Part shown: positions 39,747-49,973 of the stretch, piece after piece
Layout of the letters: each line of letters starts with the position of its first letter
How positions within the stretch are numbered: position 1 is the stretch's first letter
NCBI GenBank assembly: GCA_018806915.1
Contig: JAGKQI010000043.1
Coordinates: 744,001 to 808,000 of the forward strand
DNA from: Phytophthora colocasiae
Taxonomy: Eukaryota; Oomycota; Peronosporomycetes; Peronosporales; Peronosporaceae
Reading direction: 5' to 3'
Length of the DNA: 64,000 bases
Program-made: the position numbers and the translations under genes
The notes under the pieces: model-generated
The model's database searches: none
Told to the model about the DNA's origin: nothing
The model's input: only the letters and a program-made list of their open reading frames with translations

Positions 39747-42700
39747 AACGCGCCGGGCAAGGCAATACCCCAGAGTTGTGTGTTCTAGTGTGTGTATGAC
39801 CGGAGCTGAGAAAAACTGAAGATAACTCAACAATGGATGATTACTTTTGCCCAATCTTCTGGAAACTCAGGAAACAAGTTACCAGAAATCTCTGAAAATG
39901 CCGACCCGATACCAGACGACACAGTGTCGTTCCAATTGAAGGAAGGTGAATGCTATGGCTAGTAGGAAGGCGATTACCCTGATCGTTTAAAGCGAGATGT
40001 GGTGATGATGCATGGTGCTGTAAATGATCACCGGACCAAGATTCTCTTAGATACTGGTGCGACGATAAACATTCTGAGTTACGACTTTGCGCGTAAGCTC
40101 GGACTCAGACTCAAGTCGCACAAGCAGACCAAGATATCAGGGATGGGTGGTGTTCCGACATATATCGGTGCCAGTGCTGAGATCAAGCTAACACTTGGAC
40201 CAAGAGTGGTGTACATTGTGGATGTTTGGGTCGCGAATATCGGTGAAGTAATTGACGTGCTTTTGGGAATGGGTTTTATGTTTGCTGTTGGAGTGAGGAT
40301 TTGTGCTCGAGGAGGTCTGGTGTCGTTACCAGACGAGGTCGAGGTAATGATGTGTAATTGGAAACCTGGTGACCATATTGGTCGTAACAGGTCCGTCTGG
40401 CCAAGTGAGGCTGTTCTCCTGAGTCCAGGTGAGGTGTTCGTCGTCAGAATCGAGTATGGCCCAACGAATCCGCAACGGGAAATCGTGTGGGCTGGACGCG
40501 GTGATAGCTGAGTTACACAGCTAATCTATGCAGCTCGTTCATGGCCTGTGGCAGTTCGCGTGATAAATATTTCTGATAAGAACACTTGGGTCAATGAGCT
40601 CTCTGATGTCGCGAGGATCGTGGAATATGGTTTCTTCCCGAGACATGGACGTTTCGTGCGTCCAGGTTCCGCTGCGTATCAAGACAGGGAAGTTCTGATT
40701 CTGGAAAGCACCCCGTCACCAGAGACCAAGAGACGTATGAAGCGAGAAGCAGAGTTAGAAGCTCTGATGCCACAACCCCCGTGTGTGGAGTGTCCAGATT
40801 ACCCTTGGTCGACTGAGAAATTGCAGCGCCCAAGGTTCGATAACGCTCGAGCGCAGTTTGTGAAACCTGACCTGACCCCAGTTGTGAAGAGAGTGCGTTT
40901 CGCCCTGAATGCAGCCACACAGACGGATGGTGACTGTCACAATGAATCAATGGGCGGTGTGGATGTCAGTATGGATACCAGAGATCTGGAAACGTTCTCT
41001 GAAAGTGTTTCGCACGAAGACTCTGGCGATAACTCTGTTGACTCTAGTAGCGATGTCCTAGACTCAGAATCTGAGTGTCTCCAGGATGGCCTTCAGACTT
41101 CTGAGTTACCCGCAGAGGATTTAGATCTAATGGACGAGTCATGGGTTATCCGTATCCAGAGGATGCCTGGAACGCCTGTGGAGAAATTGCGAGCGGAGTA
41201 TGAGCGATGAATGAAGCTCTCGGACGAAGAACCGGAGTTGGAGCCAGGTGTGTACATGCGAGAAGGCACGGAACTTCTCGCCCAGTTGTGTGACAAATTG
41301 GTCATGTTACCAGACCTTGAGGACTTGGCATCAGAGTGTGATATTGATAGTGCCGACGTTGGAGAACCGGGAAAGACAGCACCAGAAATGGAAAAGAGGC
41401 TACGTGACATTCTGAAGTATCACAGGAAGATCTTCCTGGGGATGGTAATTCAGCACCCGCACCGCAAGGAGCGTGGTCTGTGACCTGGATGTGGGGGATG
41501 CCAAACCGCCGGCCAACGTCCAATGTCCGTTGCCCCGCATCTCATACTGAAGGTATTCGAGCTTCTGAAGAAACTCCTGGAAACTGGTGTGATCGAGTAC
41601 TCCAATTCACCGTGAGCATCTCCCATTGTGATCGTTCTGAAGAAGAATGGTGTCGACATACGAATGTGCATTGAATACCGTATCGTGAATGGGTTTATTC
41701 AGGTGTCACTCTATCCGTTACCTCTCATTGATGATCTCCTGATTGGTTTTGAGGCGGCCATATGGTTCATGAGTTTGGATATGGCTAGTGGTTTCTGGGC
41801 GATCAGGATGACGGAGCGAGCGCGACTGATATCGGCTTTCATTTGAGCGTTTGGACACTTCCAATGGGTGAGGATGCCTTTCGGTCTGAAAAACGCTCCC
41901 CTCGTGTATCAAGCTATGCTGGATAATTGCCTGTGGGGGTTTGTGAGGCTGTCGCCAGAAGAAGAGGCCGAAGTTGACGCTGATGTTCTGGAATTCCTGC
42001 GGTTGAAACCTCAAGACTCTGAAAACCAATCTTCAGACTCTGAAAGTCATACACCGACACCATAGATGTCAGCTCTCACAAGTCAGATGACTGTCTTCCA
42101 GAGGAACATTCCGGTTCCGACATGTATGGGTCCAAGCCTGGGAAGGAGCTCGTACATCGATGACATTGCACAACCTGGGACCAACTCTGTGATGACTTGA
42201 ACGCTTTGCTTTTCAGACTTCGCTACTGGAATATCTCTGTGAGTCTGCCCAAGAGCGAATTGGGGAAATTGTCAATTCCGTACCTCTCTCACGGAATCAG
42301 TGCAGAGGGTCTGAGAGCAACGCCCAAGATCGTCAAAGGGGTTGAAGAACTACCATTCCTGTCTACGCTGAAGGGAGTTCAGAGTTTCTTGGGGAGCCTC
42401 AATTACTACAACAAGTTTACTGAAGATTTACCAGTTATCGCTGCTACCCTGTAAGAGCTGACGAACGAGCAAATTCGCGCTAGACGAGACCTGACATGTG
42501 CTAAGGAGGCATTCGAGATTCTGAAACGCAAGATAGTTTCCACACCACTTTTCAGACGCCCGCATCAGACCAAACCGTTTGTCATCATTCCGCACGCGAA
42601 CCCTTGGGCTGCTTCAGCAGTTTTAGGACAGGAGTATGACGGAGTGATCACCCAGTCCAGTTCACAGGTCGTGTCCTGAATGATGCGGCACTCAGATATC

Positions 42701-42970
42701 ACATCGCAGAGAAGGAGGTGATTGCGATTCTCATAGTCTTGAAAAACTTCAGAGCTCTGGAAGAGTCAAGTCCAGTGGTATTCTGTGCTAAAGTGGTTGT
42801 TGACGTCGAACTCTACTGATGGTAGAAATGTGAAGTGGGGTCTGAAGTTGTCGCATTGGGACCCGGAATTTCGCCGGATCCAGCGTGATGAAGACGGACT
42901 CCCTGCCATACTTGGCGCTGGCATTACACCCCGAGAACATTTGGATGAGGTTTCTGAAAACCTGATCCCA
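39724..42970 (+). pseudogene. Pol of gypsy element B: protease, RT and RNase H, decayed and 3'-truncated
   Basis: Protease at 39999-40511 (KILLDTGATINILSYDFARKLG; DVLLGMGFMF). The RT lead-in is 40548-41483, and RT pieces are at 41628-41846 (YPLPLIDDLL, WFMSLDMASGFWAIRM), 41868-42065 (MPFGLKNAPLVYQAMLDN) and 42197-42454 (LSIPYLSHGISAEGL, FLGSLNYYNKF). The YIDD box near 42157 survives before a shift. RNase H remnants run to about 42960 (YHIAEKEVIAIL). There are at least eight stops or shifts. Pol ends at 42970, fused to an inverted LTR piece, so the second RNase H, integrase and 3' LTR are missing. It is a close relative of element C. Confidence 0.9.
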
Positions 42971-43167
42971 GCGCACACTCTGAAGTACACTTCTGGTCCT
43001 TTGGGCCCCTTTACAGTCAGGCGAAGGTTTATCCACAATCTTCCACAGATATCGCACGGGTGCGGCCGCGTCCCAAAGTCCCTTTCTCTTATAACCCATA
43101 GTATAACCAATCACATCGTAACGTAATATCCACCTGTCGCTCGAAAATCGGAAATAACATCATTTCA
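42971..43167 (-). mobile_element. Truncated 3' LTR of gypsy element C
   Basis: Reverse complement of roughly the first 200 bp of the B LTR: on the minus strand it starts TGAAATGATGTTATTTCC and runs to ACTTCAGAGTGTGCG at the junction with element B RNase H sequence (GATCCCAG | CGCACAC). Purine-rich AGGAGGGGCGGT lies directly upstream on the minus strand (about 43168-43179), a likely polypurine tract. Confidence 0.75.
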
Positions 43168-43408
43168 ACCGCCCCTCCTGGTCACGATCCATCAGTGCGG
43201 AACTTTCTCCAAGCTGTGTATCATGGACAGGCCTATCAAACATTCTGATAGACGGTTTTCAGAGCGTAGTATAGCTGCAACTCTTTGCCAGTTGCCCGGT
43301 TTTCAGAGTCTCGGGTGTCCCGTCGCACAATCTGATTTTCTCAGACTCAGAAACTTGAACCTGACTCGACTAAAGGGCGGTCATTTTCAAACCTCCGTCC
43401 TTTCGCTC

Positions 43409-46400
43409 ATGACTGGGGAAACCAGCGCTTCTCTGAGCTCAAACGCCTCAGCGAGTGGGGTGGCAGGCGACGCCACAGGCAACTGTCCTGCTTCGGCAAC
43501 TGCCAGTGTAGTGCAGGGTGGAGATGTTGGTTCAGCCACATCGCCAGGCGGCAGCTCTAGCGCCCCAGCCCGTGCGTCCGAGCCTAAGCATTCACAAGTC
43601 GATGATCTGGGTGAGAAATTCCCTGGTGGCACTATTGACTCGGCTGGCTCCGGTGATCTTTCGCCAACGGCTGCTTCACATGGGGGTTCCAGTTCTGAAT
43701 TCTCTGAGGGAACTCCTGGTGTTTTCAGACCGCGAGCTTTCGGCGCCCCACGGCTTTTGTCCACGATCGGCTGTTTCGTCAGGGTCTGGTGACGTCCACA
43801 GAAGACCAAGTCACGGCGTTGGGGGACTCTGATGTTCCCCAGAATTATGTCGCTCCCATCGTCAAACCAGAGGGACGTGCCTTTCTGGTGAGTACTCCTG
43901 CACGGGCTGAAGACTTCAGAAGAGGGCGTCACATAGCGAACGCGTATGGTGGCCCCTGTGTACTCGTGGGTTACGAGGCACTCACTGACGAAGACCTCCG
44001 AGAGCTGGAGCGGGTGATCCCAAGCTTCGAACCTGACGAAGTCGTGTCTCCGTGTGCTCAGACTCCAGACGTGCGTACTCTGGATGCTCTGACGTCGTCT
44101 GTGGAGGTTCGCCGGGAACTGGGATCTCTGGTTTCTCACGTCTCCCCCACTCGACTTGCCGAGAAAGTTTTTCGGACAGCTGGATGCCTGAAACTCATGA
44201 CTGCTGCTCACCGCCGCCTTCGGGAACGCGTTGGTTCTCAGAACGGTGTCGCTTTGATCGATGCTGCAGCAGCGCGCTCTGGGTGTGAAAAAATCAAGCG
44301 CGAGTGGGTACTGCACTACCAATACTGGAAGCACGAGCTAAAGTGTGCTCAGCAAGATGCCGGTGTGGTAGAAGAACGCATGGCTTCTGAGATTCAGGAT
44401 CTCAAGGCTCACTACCAGGACCAAGTGGAAGCTCTGAAGTCGGACAAGGCAGCTCTGAAGTCCCAAGTTGCTGATCTTCAAGCGCAGGTCTCGATTCTGA
44501 AGTCGCGTCCTGAAGTCAAGCCCACAGATCCATGGGGATTCTCAGAGTTCTTACAAGAGAACTCTGAAATCTCTGGTAATTGAGATTGGCTTCATGACCT
44601 TCTGGTGTCGTTTCAAGATAACACTATCGTCCCTGATACCTGGACGACCGTCATCAGTGTGACAGCCTTGGACGCGCGGAAGAAGCCCGTTCCTGATTTC
44701 AAGAAACGGCTTTCTGAGGAGCGAGCTCGTCAGGCTGCTGAGAAGGCTGCGACAACCACCAGAGTTCTGGATCTCACTCGTCCAAGTGCTGAAGCCTCAG
44801 AGTCCAAGAGCGAGAGTCCACAGTAACTGTCATACCCACCGAAGCCCCAGATTCTGAAATCATCTCCTAAGCGGCCGTTCAAGTGGGACCTCAAGAATTT
44901 GCAGCGTCGTCCTTCCGGACACAAGCCCGTCGAAGACTCGGTGCTTTCGGCGAATGCAGGTTCCAAGGTGGCAAAGTCTGAAGTGCACAAGAGGCTCCCT
45001 GGTGACGTGGTCTGGAAAGAAGTCCGCCCTGACCTCCGCCAAGCTCTGCTGTCTGGGATCAAGTACGATAAGGCCATGGAGTGGTTAGCGTCGGACAAAG
45101 AAGCTCACAGCCTCTTCAGCAGTCCGGTTCTCGTCCAGATGTTGGTGAGTCTGGTGTTTTCTCGTCGTCTGGATGCTACTCTTTGGGCAAAGTATGCCCC
45201 TGAGGTCTACTACCAGATGGCTGACGAAGTGGTGGATCGGCTGGTACGAGCCTGCGGCCTGGGGTGACCTGGATGGTCACGTGAATTACCCGGAGAGTGA
45301 TGTTGAGTCCACCGCCGACGACCCCAAGGACGACCCTGATTATAACGATTCTGGTGCGGTCGAGTCTGGAGACGAAGATGACGACGGGAGCTCACGTCTG
45401 ACGACAGCGATTCCGAGAGCGACAAGTCTGAAGACAAGAAGTCTCAAGACAAGAAGTCTGGGAGCAAGAAGTCTGGGGACAAGAAGTCCTGGAGCAAGAG
45501 GTCTGGAGACAAGATGTCTGACGACCACCCGCGTCCTGGTTCCAAGCGTCCCCGGGACTCTGATGACGACTCGGACTCTGATGATGGACCTATCATCCCC
45601 ACCAAGAAGTCCAAGAGAAGTATCGCATCCGTAAAGGCCCATACCAGTCCCAAGTCTCGCCCGAAATCCACCAGTGGAAGTGGATCAAAGTCCAAGGGTT
45701 CTTCAGGGAAAGCGCGGAGTCTGGTATCCAAGCCCTACAATTCCCTGACGGTCAAGGAGCTCCAGGTGGTGGAAACACCAGACTGTGAGGCATCCTCCTG
45801 GTTGTACTATGGCATCAGAGTACAGCGAGTGAGCTCCACTAGGACCACCACTGGCCAGACATTGGGTTTCCCAGACTACGAGGTACACAAGCACTCATGT
45901 GCCATCCTCAAGAAGCGCTGGGACTCTGAGCGGTACTGTGCGGTCATCCGCAAGAAGCGCGCCCCTTGGGAAGTCATGTTCGACAACCGATTCTCAGAAT
46001 TTTACTTCCACAAGCGGGACGAACTGGGACCCATAGTGTTAGCTGACGTGGAAGTAATTGTGCGCAGCATGAAAAAGCACGCTCAAGCCTTCTGGGAGCA
46101 AACGCATTGGGTGACCATGGACGTTGAGGCTGACGACAAGTCTGCGGAGCTTCACAAGTACCGGTCCATGCGTCGAGCCGCCATGATTCGTCAACACAAC
46201 GCCCTCATCCGAAAGGTCCTGGGGCATAAAGATTTCCCAGAGTCGTTGCTTTCAGAGCCTGGCATCTGGGTTGTCCCAGACAAGTCCTGTCCTTGGATCT
46301 GGCAAGATCCCAGAGTCGCAGAGCTCGGGGGTCCCAAGTGTCTGAGTCTGGAGACGCAACTGGGTGACTTGGATGCGATTGAGCCTGCTCGGATGCAATG

Positions 46401-46512
46401 GGCCACGGTGAATGTGGACGAAGAGTGGCTCCAGTACGTCTCCGCTGACGTCAAGAAGGATCATATGACACCTACGGAGCGTTCCGAGAACCCGATCTCC
46501 CTTCGCTACTGA
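43409..46512 (+). pseudogene. Antisense accessory ORF of gypsy element C (about 1,030 codons, several breaks)
   Basis: It runs on the strand opposite C gag-pol, starting about 245 bp inside the 3' LTR and converging on the C integrase. ATG at 43409. Frame shift at about 43780; in-frame TGA at 44581-44583 and TAA at 44824-44826; compensating shifts at about 45240 and 45390; the last 999 bp (45514-46512) are open. In order: Ser/Ala/Gly-rich N-terminus; a globular part (GRHIANAYGGPCVLVGYEAL); coiled coil (EERMASEIQDLKAHYQDQVEAL); KRPFKWDLKNLQRR; VRPDLRQALLSGIKYDKAMEW; Asp/Ser and Lys/Ser repeats; basic KRPR and KKSKRS; and a C-terminal domain with EVHKHSCAILKKRWDSERYCAVI and SEFYFHKRDEL. A fragment of the same ORF lies at 12386-13242. 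Function unknown. Confidence 0.75.
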
Positions 46513-46898
46513 AGCTCAGATGTCCACCATGGTGCCCACGGGAAGGCTGCATTTCGAGAAGCCAAATAGTTGTCTGCATTTGTGACGTAAACCCCTGGCC
46601 CCAGTGTAGCTTCCTAATCCCTTAATCTTTCAATATCATTCCACTTAATCACGTTTCTTCTCCTCATCTCATTGTCCATAACCTCGTATCCTTCAGCACT
46701 TAATCCTTCACAAATTCACTTCCACATTCACATTCACACAGTCGTTTTTTATATAAGCAGTAACATGGTCGATCACATATCCAAACGCACGAATTTCAGA
46801 AATAGGTCTCTGAAAACACGCACTCAGACTACCACACTCTGAAAGTCAATGTTTGAAATCCTTCAGATATCAGACTTCCAGATGTGTTTTCAGAGTTA
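46513..46898. other. Gap between convergent ends of the accessory ORF and C pol
   Basis: AT-rich, without ORFs of note. It would hold the 3' ends of both transcripts (sense pol from the right, antisense ORF from the left). Confidence 0.5.
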
Positions 46899-47502
46899 TT
46901 AGACTCTGGGGTGATCGTCTCCAGCCTGCATCGCCTGAAAACGGGCTCGTGCTCGTGCACTCTGGTTGAATTCATAAAGTAATGCTCCACAGTTCAACTT
47001 CGATAACGGTAACCACTCAGTTTCATTTCCACCTAACCAGATATTCGCGCAGGCGTTTAGACGTCCTGGTACGCTTGCTCCAGCGGGTATCCAGAATCTT
47101 CTCCACTTCATACTCGTCGTTTTCAGTATCAGGTTCCCAACTATCTTCTGGTAACAGGGCAGCGTCAAAGTCATCATCTTCTGGAATCTGGAGCTCTACC
47201 GTGGGTCGTCTGGGGAACAAGGCCCTGGGCTTCAGACGACTCACATGCACCCAGGGGTTCACGCGATAGTCGGTACCTTCAACCTTGAGTCGTACTCTGA
47301 AGTCGTCTAGCATTTCATCGATCCTGAAAGGTCCGTGCCACATGTGCGCCAGTTTCCTGCTCAATCCCGTTTGTACTTTATGGATGTAGAGCCATACGGC
47401 GTCGCCTATAGCAAAGCCTGATTTCAGACGCTCTGATTACTCATTCCACTTTCTGGTTTGTTCTTCAGACCGGTCACGCTTTGCCTTCTTCTGGAGATCC
47501 TC
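46899..47502 (-). pseudogene. Integrase tail and chromodomain of gypsy element C
   Basis: This is the part of C pol left of the nested element D. It has the integrase C-terminal domain (SGFAIGDAVWLYIHKVQTGLSRKLAHMWHGPFRI, two short blocks) with an in-frame TAA near 47437, then HVSRLKPRALFPRR and a chromodomain (EYEVEKILDTRWSKR ... REYLVRWKG-type, NETEWLPLSKLNCG) split by a frameshift near 47040. The chromodomain would direct integration to marked chromatin. The other side of the split is at 55376. Confidence 0.85.
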
Positions 47503-47913
47503 TGCAGCGGGGCTGCGTAGGTGTGCACGACACAGAGGAAGTTTAGTTGACTCGTAGAGTCTTGCTTGCAAGACAGTAGCCTTCGGTTCTATACAAGAAC
47601 CAAGTAGTCCACTAAATACGGGACTCTCACAATCAGTGTCCCTATATTAAAGGAACTAACACTAATTATGTAAAACGCAAACTGATTTTTATTTATTTTA
47701 TTGCCCTAATCCTGAATATAACGGATTTAGTATCTAACATACTAAATCCTAATCTAAATGCAATGTGTGGCTCTGAGCTAACTGCCAACAAGTGACTACA
47801 TATGTGACGTGTGGGAAACACGATGTGTCATACACAGATCTGTGACGTGTGATAGTCGGTGTGTGCCACACCAACTGTAGCCAAGGTGCGCAGCGCCGTG
47901 TAACCCCGTTACA
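47503..47913 (-). repeat. 3' LTR of element D (411 bp)
   Basis: Nearly the same as 54965-55375. Differences I saw include AAGACAG/AAGGCAG, AACCAAG/AACCACG, AGTGTCC/AGTGCCC, TATATTAAAG/TATAATAAAG and GGTGCGCAG/GGCGCGTAG. The inner edge touches a purine-rich tract. Confidence 0.95.
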
Positions 47914-47931
47914 CCCTCCCCCACCAAACCG
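47914..47931 (-). other. Polypurine tract of element D
   Basis: Minus strand GGTTTGGTGGGGGAGGG ends exactly at the 3' LTR start TGTAACG. This is the expected plus-strand primer of LTR-element reverse transcription. Confidence 0.75.
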
Positions 47932-48180
47932 TGGATACGCAGTATCTACAACCGCAGACATAACTGCCTTGTCAAGGGGCAACTTTCCGATAAAAGAACT
48001 CTCTCGACGAGAGTGCGCGTGCGCGCTGGCTCAACGAGCACATTCTCCCATTCGCCTCGGGTGTCCCGTGTTCTGGCTTCACAGCCTCAGCGCCTCCGCG
48101 CTTCCCCGCCTGAGCCCTCGGCTCCTCTCACGCTCTCCGTCTCGGAGTACTTCGCGGCTTCTCGCCTTCGCTACGGAGCG

Positions 48181-49973
48181 ATGTTCAAGAGCAGCCCGAC
48201 TACAAGTGGTAGTGGTGGCTCGCCGTTCGAGTACACGACAGCGTCGCCGACGCGCGACCCGCGTCGCTCTCCTGCCGAGGTCGGCGAGATCGAAGTGGAC
48301 TATGAGGAGTCCGTACCGGGCGATGCCCCTGCGTCTCCTGCTCCTGCGAGCCCTCGGACGACTCGGTCTGAGCAGCGCTCTCCACGCGATCCGCGTCGGT
48401 ATTCCATTCCACGGCAGTTGCGACAGCCCAATCCGTTCCCTGAGGGACCCTCGAGCCTGGTGCTCAACGCATTGCGCGACGCGCCACCACTTCCTGCTCG
48501 TGATGAGCCCGAACCGCCCGGAGGCGTAGAGATGACGATCTCCAACCCGCTCGATGAGGCGCAGGAGGCCTCCATGAGCAGTCCCCCAGGGACGCGTCGA
48601 CCGGTTCATCGAGTATCGTAGGGACTTCGTCGCGGCGCGACTACGGCTTCGAGCCTCGTGACCCTGCCGAGCAGGTGAAACAGTTGATGGCCCAGCCAAA
48701 CCTGCATGGTTACACCATAGGCGGACCTCCTCGTACGGTGGCTGAGACTCAGCAGCGGCAGGGGCTCCATGAGCGCTTCTTGACCCCGCAGGTGTGCACA
48801 CTCGCCGAGTATCGGCAACGCTTAGATAAGCAACGACGACGGGAGTCTGTGCCTCAGATGAGGACTTACCCACTCCTGCTCCAAACCGGAGAGACCACCC
48901 GGGACTACATGGTCCATGTGGTCACCTGGGCCGAGGCTTCACGGAAGCTCGCGTCGTTCGATCGGCTCATGGAGAGCTGCGCCGAAGTGGACGTCCGCCT
49001 CGCTCGAGGTCTACTCTTCCAGTACGCGAAGATACGCGTGCGGCCCTGCCGCTTCCCTCGCCACACAACGGCAGTGGCTCCAGCCTCTCAGACCACCCTC
49101 CCTGCTTCACAGGACGCTCCTCCAGTCTCCGAGGGAGACTCGCTGGCTGTGCCAGCCACGGACCAGAGCCTGAGCTCGGCTGCTAGTCCGTCCGCTTCTC
49201 ACACTAGTGGTGAGAAGCGGGTGTCGACCGAGTGGTCGACCTCGAGCCCTTCGGGCGCCTCCGATCTTCGCGATCAAAAGCGTCCACGACGTCAGGGCAG
49301 TCCTGCTTCAGGGGCCCTTCAAACTCCCACGAGTTTTGGGAATGATGATACCCACGCCACTTCACCAGATACTGGTTTTGACTACGATGGCGACGCCGCG
49401 CCATCAGGCGCTCCACGTGGTAGTGGGGAGTCCCCTGCTCATTGAGCAACGGCGGAGGAGGCCGATTCGCTGCGGAACGCAATACTCGATGAGTGTGACG
49501 AGCGCTATCTGTCGCAACGCGCCTGGTACCAACTCGATCACTCGATCGGTACTCTCCAGAGTCAGACTCAGTCCCTTCAAGGGAACGTGGAGAGCGTTTG
49601 GCATTCACATGCTTGTCTTGCTCACGACATGGAGGAGATCGAGAGCCGAGTGGCTTGGCTCGAAGGGCCTCAGTCCCTGACCGCTCGCCTGCATCAGCAG
49701 GAGCTTCAGCTCGCTGAGCTGCGGGGTCAGGTGACGTCGCTGCTGCAGATGACGCAGCCTAGGCGCGTGCCATCGGCGCCAGCGCCTCCGCGTTCACCCC
49801 CGCGGGTCCCGATATGGCTTAAGCAAGCCGACGTAGAACACGGGGTGTGTTCGCATCCGCTTTGGCAAGTCAAGCGTGTATGCCAGGCCCCTCTTGGCCA
49901 CGACCGCAAACGGTCCGATGAAGCGCGGACGCAATTTCGTCTTAAAGACACTCGACACTGCATGTGTAGGTAG
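48181..49973 (+). CDS. Antisense accessory ORF of gypsy element D, overlapping the chromodomain
   Basis: It runs opposite to D pol, starting 268 bp inside the 3' LTR. From ATG 48181 the N-terminus is Ser/Pro/Arg-rich (SPTRDPRRSPAEVGEIEVDYEE). A shift near 48590 passes to the frame DASTGSSSIVGTSSRRDYG, which stays open to 49973 except for one TGA (49443-49445). Next come an ordered part (QLMAQPNLHGYTIGGPPRTV, FLTPQVCTLAEYRQRLDKQR, MVHVVTWAEASRKLASFDRL), a basic KRPRRQGSP patch, and after the TGA a convincing coiled coil (AWYQLDHSIGTLQSQTQSLQ; RLHQQELQLAELRGQVTSLL). The opposite strand encodes the chromodomain (49204-49608) and the last 180 bp of pol, so both strands look coding over several hundred bases. 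Residues past about 49800 are probably non-functional. No family recognised. Confidence 0.6.
49204..49793 (-). pseudogene. Chromodomain end of element D pol (frameshifted off)
   Basis: 49608-49204 carries a chromodomain, HYHVERLMARRRHRS-x-NQYLVKWRGYHHSQNSWEF, followed by CPDVVDAFDRE, as at the end of chromoviral integrases. It is not in frame with the main pol ORF, which stops at 49794, so an indel between 49608 and 49794 separates them, unless the split is natural. The stretch lies under the antisense ORF. Confidence 0.8.

Noticed and set aside
43387..44334. 315-aa minus-strand ORF opposite the C accessory ORF
   Set aside because: It has no domain-like order and lies exactly antisense to a plus-strand frame that is continued across breaks and has a relative at 12.4 kb. 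Treated as a shadow frame.
48079..48873. 264-aa minus-strand ORF near the D 3' LTR
   Set aside because: Arg-rich translation typical of a GC-rich reverse frame; the plus strand has the ordered protein.
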